Assembly (NCBI GenBank): GCA_965216695.1
Contig: OZ244212.1
Span: forward strand, 1,364,001-1,428,000
Direction: 5' to 3'
From: G965216695 sp965216695
GTDB taxonomy: Bacteria; Pseudomonadota; Gammaproteobacteria; Pseudomonadales; Azotimanducaceae
Length of the DNA: 64,000 bases
Positions 26,648 through 33,452 of the stretch are shown here, piece by piece. The translations under genes were made by a program, and so were the position numbers. Numbering within the stretch: the stretch's first letter is position 1; each line of letters begins with the position of its first letter. Under the pieces are notes generated by a model. It was not told where the DNA came from, did not search any database, and saw only the letters and a program-made list of their open reading frames with translations.

Positions 26648-27658
26648 ATGGTGAGCGCCGACATTCTCGAACGCCGCGACCGAATCGCCGCGACCCCCAT
26701 TCTCGAGCGGATTGCCGGATTGAAGGACGATCTAACCGCCGCCGGCAACGAGGCGCAGGAACTCCGTCATCTGCCCGGATGGGCGTCCGCAAAACTCGCC
26801 GAACAGGGCCTGTACCGCTTTGCGTTACCGCGCGAGCTCGGGGGCGAAGCGTTGAGCGCTCGCGAACAGATCGAGGTGGTGGAGGCCGTTTCTGCCATCG
26901 ACGGCTCGGTAGGTTGGTGCGTACAAATCTCCTCCGAAATCAACGCGCTCGTGATTCGGCAGATGGACGACGATTTGGCGCAACGCCTGTTCAACGAGTG
27001 GACCACGGTGGTGTGTTCCGGTCACGGCCCCGCCAACGGACCCAATCCGGGGCGCGAGGCGCGGCGCGACGGCGACGGCTGGCGACTCAACTACCAGGGA
27101 TCGTTCGCCAGCAACTGCCACAACGCCAACTGGAACTATCTGATGGGTGCGATGACCGTCGACCCCGCGACCGGGGAACCGGCACAGGCGTCGTACATGA
27201 TCCCAAAGGGCGAATTCGACATCATCGAAACCTGGGACACCGCCGGTATGCGAGGATCCGGCAGCCAGGATGTGCGTATGAGCGACTGCTACGTTCCGCC
27301 CAAACATTTATTGCTGGCAGCGCGCACCTTCGTGCTAGACACGCAGGACCGTCTGGAGGCGCACCTTGGCCCGTTGCCCAACGACGGCGGCCGGATCGAA
27401 CCGGAGTGGGAATACTTCTGGCCGGCGCTGCTCGCTTGCGCCCATGCGGCGCAATCCTGCCGCGAGATCGTGGGGATGATCAACAACACCGCCGGCACCA
27501 CCGGCAGCCGCATGGACAGTCCGTTGGAGCGGCAGTTACGCGACGCTCATCAGGCTGCCAACCACGCGCTCATTTCTTACCGCCACTACGAAGATCTGGG
27601 GCGGACCTTTGTAGGGCACGAGCCGCCGGCGGGGTATATGGAGTTGTCGAGAGCGTGA
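26648..27658 (+). CDS. acyl-CoA dehydrogenase-like flavin monooxygenase
   Basis: 336 residues from ATG 26648. The sequence ALPRELGGEALSAREQIEVVEAVSAIDGSVGW and the segment WDTAGMRGSGSQDV belong to the group of acyl-CoA-dehydrogenase-fold hydroxylases and desulfurases (HpaB/HsaA/DszC type), which use reduced flavin and oxygen. The C-terminus is slightly short of the ~390 typical residues but keeps the final helices (LERQLRDAHQAANHALISY). It is divergent from the GbsR regulator with the palindrome between them, so it may be a regulated target. Substrate unknown. Confidence 0.85.
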   Translation: MVSADILERRDRIAATPILERIAGLKDDLTAAGNEAQELRHLPGWASAKLAEQGLYRFALPRELGGEALSAREQIEVVEAVSAIDGSVGWCVQISSEINALVIRQMDDDLAQRLFNEWTTVVCSGHGPANGPNPGREARRDGDGWRLNYQGSFASNCHNANWNYLMGAMTVDPATGEPAQASYMIPKGEFDIIETWDTAGMRGSGSQDVRMSDCYVPPKHLLLAARTFVLDTQDRLEAHLGPLPNDGGRIEPEWEYFWPALLACAHAAQSCREIVGMINNTAGTTGSRMDSPLERQLRDAHQAANHALISYRHYEDLGRTFVGHEPPAGYMELSRA

Positions 27659-28113
27659 ATCAACTGATTTCTTGAGCACCGTGGTCTTTGTTGCCCGATC
27701 CTCGATGCGCGCTCATTCGCCCTCACCGGGTCCCGCCTGATACGGGGCGCCGAATCGCCAATGACCTCCCAACTGGGTTTATTGGCAACAAAGATGTGCT
27801 GGCGGACGGCGACACCCGGATCCGAATCCATTAAACCAGCTGGAACGATCCATTCCTGTTCGTCTGCGATATAGCGCGGCAACGGCGACCCGCACTGCCC
27901 GCAAAACACTGATTCCCAGCCATCGGCCATGGAAAAGGAACGCACCACTTCGGTACCGGTAACCCAATTCAACTCGTGCGATTCGAGCCAGAAGACCGCG
28001 TTCGAGCCGGTTCCAGACTGTTTACGACACCTGGTGCAATGGCATTTGTTTACCGGGCCGGGGCGGTCTGGAATCTCAAATACGCACGTTCCGCAAAGGC
28101 AGCTTCCCTTCAT
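27586..28113 (-). CDS. GFA-family protein, 3' end possibly frameshifted
   Basis: 175 residues from ATG 28113 with AAGGAG. The GFA zinc-binding Cys pattern is clear: GSCLCGTCVFE, CHCTRCRK, and FCGQCGSPL. Function is related to the glutathione-dependent formaldehyde-activating enzyme family, but most members are of unknown role. The last ~55 residues are Arg/Pro rich, unlike the family, and run 73 bp into the convergent monooxygenase gene. In another frame the sequence after VIGD reads FGAPYQAGPGEGE and stops at 27713-27715, giving a natural-looking family end. An indel in the last 45 codons is possible. Confidence 0.72.
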   Translation of the reverse strand: MKGSCLCGTCVFEIPDRPGPVNKCHCTRCRKQSGTGSNAVFWLESHELNWVTGTEVVRSFSMADGWESVFCGQCGSPLPRYIADEQEWIVPAGLMDSDPGVAVRQHIFVANKPSWEVIGDSAPRIRRDPVRANERASRIGQQRPRCSRNQLIHALDNSIYPAGGSCPTKVRPRSS

Positions 28114-28243
28114 GAGCACTCCTTTTTCGCGCACCAATTGTATACCCCCTGAAAATCTAGGCTGGATCGCGGCGCGAACCGGCGCGCGCTTTGCAGCCTC
28201 AGCGCGCGTTAACATGTGCCTGAAAACGTACTAAGGAACGCCA

Positions 28244-28864
28244 ATGGGCGCATGGGGTCCCGGAAGTTTCGAAAATGACACCGCACTCGACTGGGCAGGC
28301 GACGTTCACGCGTTGGAAGATCTGCAGCGCGCGTTCGACAAACTCGATGACGAATCAGAAGAGGACGTCGATGCCGATCAAGCGCAGATTGTGATTGCTG
28401 CGGCCGATGCCATCGCGTGCATGATGGGCAGGCCGGCAATCGACATTCCCGATGACCTCCGAAAACGGCTCGCTACGTTCGGCAACCCGGCCGAGGATCT
28501 GATCGAGCGCGCGAAGTTCGCGGTTTCAAGGATTCTCGGCGGGTCCGAGCTGATGGACCTGTGGGCAGAAGCTGAAGACACTACATGGAACGTTGCCATC
28601 ACAGACCTGATTCAACGTTTGAACCCCAACAAGGAATATACGCCGGTTCCCGACGACGAAGTCGAGGAACGCGCCCGCGGCCCGGTAGGCCTATGCGCGT
28701 TCTGCAACGGCGACATCGCGCGCGACGAACTGTTTGGATTCGACCTGCACGACTACTCGGACGAGCTGTCATTCACACGCGGGTTCTGGTGTCATCTGAA
28801 GTGCCTGAACGAAAAGCTGCACCCACGGCACTTGATCCAGCACTGGAAATTCGACATCAGCTGA
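28244..28864 (+). CDS. DUF4259 domain protein with a C-terminal Cys/His motif
   Basis: 206 residues beginning MGAWGPGSFENDTALDWAG, the exact start signature of the DUF4259 family, which runs to residue ~130. The C-terminal part has CAFCNGD and HLKCLNEKLHPRH, suggesting an added zinc-binding module. The function of DUF4259 is unknown. The gene is 92 bp upstream of a shikimate-kinase-like gene and separated from neighbours on both sides. Confidence 0.85.
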   Translation: MGAWGPGSFENDTALDWAGDVHALEDLQRAFDKLDDESEEDVDADQAQIVIAAADAIACMMGRPAIDIPDDLRKRLATFGNPAEDLIERAKFAVSRILGGSELMDLWAEAEDTTWNVAITDLIQRLNPNKEYTPVPDDEVEERARGPVGLCAFCNGDIARDELFGFDLHDYSDELSFTRGFWCHLKCLNEKLHPRHLIQHWKFDIS

Positions 28865-28956
28865 CGGCACTCTCGAAGCGCGCGACCGAGAATGGCAAAC
28901 AGAAGCAGGGTGAATGTGGAAACGTTTCTCGCATCTGGCCGACCGCACACTGATCG

Positions 28957-29454
28957 GTGATGGCAACCGTTTCGCTCATCGGAATGCCGGGTTCCGGCAA
29001 GTCGACGGTCGGTGTACTTCTCGCGAAACGGCTCGTGCGTTCATTTCTCGACACGGACCTCTTGATCCAAGAAGCCGCAGGCTGCTCACTGCAGGAATAC
29101 CTCCATCAACACGGCTACCTGGCCTTGCGCGAACTCGAACGCCAGATCATCGTCAGTCTTGATTCAGGCCCCGCGGTAATCGCGACCGGCGGTTCGGCGG
29201 TTTACAGCACGGATGCGATATCGCACCTCCGGTCTCGTGGCGCAATCGTCTACCTACTTATCGGCTACCAGGCCATGGTCGCCCGGCTCGGCGACTACTC
29301 TCAACGCGGCATCGCTATGGGTCCGAACGATACACTCATGGACATGTTCGCCGAGCGGGAACCGCGCTATCGCCGCGCGGCTACTTTTACGGTCGAAGCA
29401 AGTCGGACGCCGTCAGAGGTCTGCGACCAGATTGAACAGATGTTGAACGCATGA
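28957..29454 (+). CDS. shikimate kinase-like P-loop kinase
   Basis: 165 residues starting at GTG 28957 or ATG 28960. The Walker A loop is GMPGSGKSTVG; FLDTDLLIQE and LRELERQII match the shikimate kinase core, and the EREPRYRRAA lid motif is present. Two deviations are seen: the shikimate-binding GGG is GGS (ATGGSAVYS), and the lid Arg region reads QRGIAMGPNDT. It may be a paralogue with altered substrate rather than AroK/AroL. No aroB follows, as would be usual for aroK. Confidence 0.75.
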   Translation: MMATVSLIGMPGSGKSTVGVLLAKRLVRSFLDTDLLIQEAAGCSLQEYLHQHGYLALRELERQIIVSLDSGPAVIATGGSAVYSTDAISHLRSRGAIVYLLIGYQAMVARLGDYSQRGIAMGPNDTLMDMFAEREPRYRRAATFTVEASRTPSEVCDQIEQMLNA

Positions 29455-29461
29455 CACTCCT

Positions 29462-29656
29462 GTGGATCGTCCATTCGGTTTTATTGTTCTTGCGGCGACG
29501 CCCGCGTTAGGCTTCTCCGGGGCGCTGGTCTGCATGGCAATGACGCAATTCGAACTGCCGTTTGCGCAATGGGCCGGGGTATCCGCCGCGTTGGCCGTCC
29601 GGTCGCTGGGAATCATCAAGGGCCTGTCTCTTCCCCAGGCACGCGCGAAGGAGTGA
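29462..29656 (+). pseudogene. C-terminal fragment of a TRIC-type channel (UPF0126-like)
   Basis: 64 residues, 7 bp after the kinase gene, from a GTG codon. The stretch LGFSGALVCMAMTQFELP and AVRSLGIIKGLSLP align in position and length with the last two helices of UPF0126/TRIC proteins (E. coli YadS and YicG end with a similar ALIRLAAIR-LSLP pattern). The first five helices are absent from the neighbouring sequence on either strand. It is most simply a degraded gene. An independent small membrane protein is a less likely alternative. Confidence 0.4.
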
Positions 29657-29770
29657 ATCGGGCGGAAGGGAAATCGGCTCGACTCTACTCGCGAAACTCC
29701 GCCAGGATTGACGCTTACACCACGTCGGCCCAGCGCAGCTCACGGTAGATTCCACGAGACAACGTACTCA

Positions 29771-30775
29771 TCAGACAACCCGCTCCATCAGATAGCAAAG
29801 GCAGTCCTGCCGCACCACGTCTTTGTCTGTGGTGTACATCGCCGGTACCACCGGGCGGCGTAGCACGATATGCATGCCGTCGCGCGTGAAGAAGTCGTTG
29901 GTAACATTCTGCTGCGCATTGTCCAGTACACGAAGTGCATTGGGCAGCGCCAGTGCGCTGTGCGCGAACTCCGTTCCGGCCGGTAGGCTGTGGAAGTTGA
30001 CCGCTTCCATCCCGCCGGTCAGCGTGAGCGGCGCGTGTTTGCCATCGCCTGCAAAACGAAAAACCACGTTTTCCGGTACGTGCACGCGTGCAATCGACCG
30101 ATACAGGTTCAACCCGTCACTGTCGACGGGTACTGCATCCAACGCCAGCAGTCGCTCGAGAAACTCGAGTGCGCGTGCGTCACTCGCCGGATCACCGACC
30201 GGCCCGGTTTCGAGCGCCACCGACGGACAAAGGGCTTCCAGCGCGCGGGAGAGTACGGTATCGGGTTCCTCGATCAGAACAGCCTGGTCTGCAAACAGGT
30301 ACGCAAGACCGAGCTGTGCCTTCGACGGCGTTGTAACTACGGTGTAGTGCGGATTGCGGCCCGTGTTGTTGTGCAGATCCACCGCCGCGATCGGTTGCCA
30401 CCGCGCCACCTCGGCGAGCACCGATTTCGTCATACCCGAGCACAGCGGATGGTCGTGTTTCCAGATCCGGTTGAAGTCGGGTTGATCCGGCAGGTGGCGC
30501 ACCCACTGACGCGCCGCCTCGGGATTGCCTACAAACACGAGCAGACTCCGCACAGGCTCCGGCGAGTTCGCCATCAATCGACAGACCGCATTCCACCCGC
30601 TCCGTTCGTTTCCGTGCAGCAGCGTCGACACGAAGAGCGGCGGCTCCGCACTGCCGTGCACGACCAACAGCGACGGACCGCCAAGGACGTCGTAGAGCGC
30701 TTCCGCCGGCAACTCGAACAGTTTCGCGGGCGCGGGATTCAGAACCCGTACGGGCTCCATCGGCTCACCGAACAT
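29771..30775 (-). CDS. M14/AstE-AspA-like zinc peptidase family protein
   Basis: 334 residues from ATG 30775, which overlaps the stop of the ligase gene as TAATG. The zinc site is visible as HGNERSG (His54, Glu57) with a third ligand likely in VDLHNNTGRNPHY. This is the succinylglutamate desuccinylase/aspartoacylase type. Such enzymes remove an acyl or amino acid group from small amides. Its direct overlap with a glutamate-cysteine ligase-family gene suggests that the pair makes and breaks a related amide. A longer reading frame exists upstream but belongs to the ligase gene in another frame. Confidence 0.82.
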   Translation of the reverse strand: MFGEPMEPVRVLNPAPAKLFELPAEALYDVLGGPSLLVVHGSAEPPLFVSTLLHGNERSGWNAVCRLMANSPEPVRSLLVFVGNPEAARQWVRHLPDQPDFNRIWKHDHPLCSGMTKSVLAEVARWQPIAAVDLHNNTGRNPHYTVVTTPSKAQLGLAYLFADQAVLIEEPDTVLSRALEALCPSVALETGPVGDPASDARALEFLERLLALDAVPVDSDGLNLYRSIARVHVPENVVFRFAGDGKHAPLTLTGGMEAVNFHSLPAGTEFAHSALALPNALRVLDNAQQNVTNDFFTRDGMHIVLRRPVVPAMYTTDKDVVRQDCLCYLMERVV

Positions 30776-32199
30776 TAGATGGGCCAGGTATGTACGGGAT
30801 TCCCTTGCGTCTGGTAAGCGAGATACTGGGCGATCATGTCGTGCGCGTCGCCTTCGTTCATCGCCAACCAGCGGCGTTGCCACGCCGCGCCATTCTGGGA
30901 GTTTTCGACGCGCGCGCCAATCACATCCAGGTACCGGGCAATCTCGTCTTGCGGAATGTCGAGCGATTCCAGACCACGTTGCGCAAGCGGTAGCAGGTGC
31001 TCGACCAGAAGCGTGCGCATCGACACACCGCGCACGTCGCCGTTCAACGGCCACTGCACCTGCGCGCTCAGCCCGTACCGCGCGGCATTGTAGAAGTTGT
31101 CTTTCGCGTCTGAGAACGGCAGTGCGTGTTCCGGCGCCGCATCCTGCAGCGCGAAACCTTTCACAAGGCCGTAGTAGAGCGCAGCGTTGGCAATGCAATC
31201 GATCAGCGTCGGGCCTGCGCTGGCCACCCGGTGCTCGATTCGCAGATGTGTCTGACCGTCGAAATCGAAACCGATCAACGGCCGGTTCCAGCGCCATATC
31301 GTGCCGTTGTGAAAACGCACGTGTGCGAATTTTTCCGGCGGCGCGTTCTGCACTTCGGGTATCAGAATCAGGAAATCACGCTGGTTCTGTTCGAAGAGCT
31401 CCATCACAGAGTGTTGAAGATACCCGCTACCGAAACTCACGCGCGGTGTATTCTGCGCACCCACGTCAACGCTCTGCTCGAAGATTGGTATTCGCGACTC
31501 TTCCCACGCCGTACGCCCAAGCAGAAACGGCGCATTGGCAGACACCGCAACCATCGGCGCCGACGCGATCAAGCTCGCGTTGAAATCGCGCACGATCGAA
31601 TCGGCCGCACATTGCAGGTGTATCTGAAACGATGTAGCCGCGGCTTCGAGCATTACATCCCGGTGCTCGATCGATACCGGGGGATCCGCCTCCACGTACA
31701 CGCGTATGGGTCGACCATCACGCAGCGCCATCACGCGGTCGTTGAGCGACTGATACCGCACTACGGGCGACATGTTGGCGGCGGAAAAGTCTTCCGGTCG
31801 CGCCGTGGGTAACGTGCCGATCGCTACAATGGACGTGTCCATACGCCGAGCTTCGGCGCGGGCGGCGTTCCAGGTAGCTTCCAGTTCATCGTGCAGCCGG
31901 GTGAACACGTGCCCGGTGAGCTTGGACGGACTGCCGTTGAATTCCACGTTGAAGCGCGCGAGTTCCGGCACCACGAGCGGATTGTTCAATGCACCGAGCA
32001 AGCGTTCGTTCACGGGTGCGGGGTCGCCGGCGGAATCGATCAACCAGGCTTCCAGTTCGAATCCCGCCGTATCCCCCCTGGGCGACATGGCGCCTTGTTC
32101 GATTTCCTTTGCTAGCAGCCGGGTCTCCGCGTCGAGTCGATCGCGAAAATCACTGAAATCCTTTGCTCCGAAATAGCGGGTTGTAATTTCGTCGCCCAT
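30775..32199 (-). CDS. glutamate-cysteine ligase family (GCS2-like) carboxylate-amine ligase
   Basis: 474 residues from ATG 32199. The frame can extend to 32340, but that portion overlaps the start of the divergent lipase gene and lacks family similarity, so 32199 is chosen with moderate certainty. Motifs include GFELEAWLIDSAG, FNVEFNGSPSKL, and TSFQIHLQC (metal/substrate region), typical of the GCS2 group. Members ligate an amino group to the gamma-carboxylate of glutamate or analogues. It is coupled to the M14/AstE-like gene. Confidence 0.82.
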   Translation of the reverse strand: MGDEITTRYFGAKDFSDFRDRLDAETRLLAKEIEQGAMSPRGDTAGFELEAWLIDSAGDPAPVNERLLGALNNPLVVPELARFNVEFNGSPSKLTGHVFTRLHDELEATWNAARAEARRMDTSIVAIGTLPTARPEDFSAANMSPVVRYQSLNDRVMALRDGRPIRVYVEADPPVSIEHRDVMLEAAATSFQIHLQCAADSIVRDFNASLIASAPMVAVSANAPFLLGRTAWEESRIPIFEQSVDVGAQNTPRVSFGSGYLQHSVMELFEQNQRDFLILIPEVQNAPPEKFAHVRFHNGTIWRWNRPLIGFDFDGQTHLRIEHRVASAGPTLIDCIANAALYYGLVKGFALQDAAPEHALPFSDAKDNFYNAARYGLSAQVQWPLNGDVRGVSMRTLLVEHLLPLAQRGLESLDIPQDEIARYLDVIGARVENSQNGAAWQRRWLAMNEGDAHDMIAQYLAYQTQGNPVHTWPI

Positions 32200-32327
32200 C
32201 GGCCAGGTCTCAGTTCTCGCGCGCTCGTATGCCCCATTGTATCGCGTGACCACCGGAGCGCTCATCCCAAGCTGACGCCTCGCATCGGGACGATTACCAT
32301 GGAATCGAAACGTGTGGGCCCCAAGGT

Positions 32328-32954
32328 ATGCTCGACCCAAAATACTCCCGTATCGCCGGCGCGCTGATTGTCGCCGTCGCGCTCACCCAGGGTGCATGTT
32401 CTCCCGGTTCGAATGTGTACGAACTGTCACCGGACGCGATCATTCTAGCGTTCGGCGACAGTCTGACACGCGGCGTCGGTGCCACTCCGGATAGCGCATA
32501 TCCTTCACAATTACAGGCGCTGCTGGGCGTGCGCGTCGTCAACAGCGGCGTTCCGGGAGAAACCACCGGCCGTGGTCTGGATCGATTGCAAGACGCGCTG
32601 CGGACATACCAACCAGCCCTCGTCATTCTGTGTCATGGGGGCAACGACATTCTTCGCAACCGCAGCGGCGGTACCATGCAAGCCAACCTTGCCCTGATGG
32701 TGGAACAGATCCACGCCACCGGCGCCAAGGTGCTGATGGTTGCGGTGCCCGGGCGCAACCTGACGCTGTCAGCACATCCGGCCTATGAGCGTGTGGCCTC
32801 GGACCACGGCGTGCGGCTCGAGGAGGACGTGCTGGTGAAGCTGTTACGATCGCCGTCCAAGAAATCCGACCCGATTCACCTGAACGCAGCCGGCTATCGC
32901 GCGCTGGCCGAAGGGATTGCCCGACACATCCGAATTCGGCCCGGCAACAGCTGA
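32328..32954 (+). CDS. SGNH/GDSL hydrolase (arylesterase/TesA-like)
   Basis: 208 residues with an N-terminal hydrophobic signal (residues ~9-23) that may direct a lipoprotein at Cys24 (weak lipobox TQGAC). The GDSL block AFGDSLTRGVG has catalytic Ser45; oxyanion residues are VNSGVPGETT and HGGNDIL, and the Asp/His pair is DPIHLNAAG near the end. It is similar to multifunctional esterase/thioesterase I enzymes. It is divergent from the GCS2-like gene, and 24 bp upstream of a small lipoprotein-like gene. Confidence 0.85.
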   Translation: MLDPKYSRIAGALIVAVALTQGACSPGSNVYELSPDAIILAFGDSLTRGVGATPDSAYPSQLQALLGVRVVNSGVPGETTGRGLDRLQDALRTYQPALVILCHGGNDILRNRSGGTMQANLALMVEQIHATGAKVLMVAVPGRNLTLSAHPAYERVASDHGVRLEEDVLVKLLRSPSKKSDPIHLNAAGYRALAEGIARHIRIRPGNS

Positions 32955-32978
32955 TCGAGAACCCAGGAGACAAAACCG

Positions 32979-33422
32979 ATGATCCACTTGAGATATGCCT
33001 TCGTGCTACTGATCGTTGCCGTCTGCGCCTGCCAGCCCTCCGATCGCACGCCAGGCCTCTGGTTGAGCGGCACAGATACTGAGTTTCCGGCAGACTGGCG
33101 GTTCACGGACGCGCACGATGAAGTTTACGTTCAGGTAGCCACGCCGTATCTGCTGCCGCACAGCGTAACGATCTGGTGTGCACAGGTGAATGGCACCCTC
33201 TACGTGGCTGCGGCGCGGCCGGACGAGAAGAACTGGCCTGGCTGGGTCGCCGATGATCCGGATGTGCGTCTAAAGGTTGGTGACGCGGTCTACGATGCCA
33301 CGCTGCATCACGTCGCTGACGAGGCGGCGCTGGCGCCGGTGATGTCCGCGTACGCGGCGAAATACGATCTGGAGGGACTTGGAGGATCCACCCGCGTATG
33401 GCGAGTTGACCAGCGGCATTGA
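32979..33422 (+). CDS. small lipoprotein-like split-barrel protein
   Basis: 147 residues with a signal anchor MIHLRYAFVLLIVAVCAC and probable lipid-attachment Cys (16 or 18). The segment PDEKNWPGWVADDPDVRLKV, with YDATLHHVADEAAL, resembles the DUF385/nitroreductase-like F420- or flavin-binding split-barrel fold. This is only a weak match. It follows the SGNH esterase by 24 bp and is probably co-expressed. No function is given. Confidence 0.55.
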   Translation: MIHLRYAFVLLIVAVCACQPSDRTPGLWLSGTDTEFPADWRFTDAHDEVYVQVATPYLLPHSVTIWCAQVNGTLYVAAARPDEKNWPGWVADDPDVRLKVGDAVYDATLHHVADEAALAPVMSAYAAKYDLEGLGGSTRVWRVDQRH

Positions 33423-33452
33423 TAGCCGCCGGTTAACCCTTTCGCACGACTG

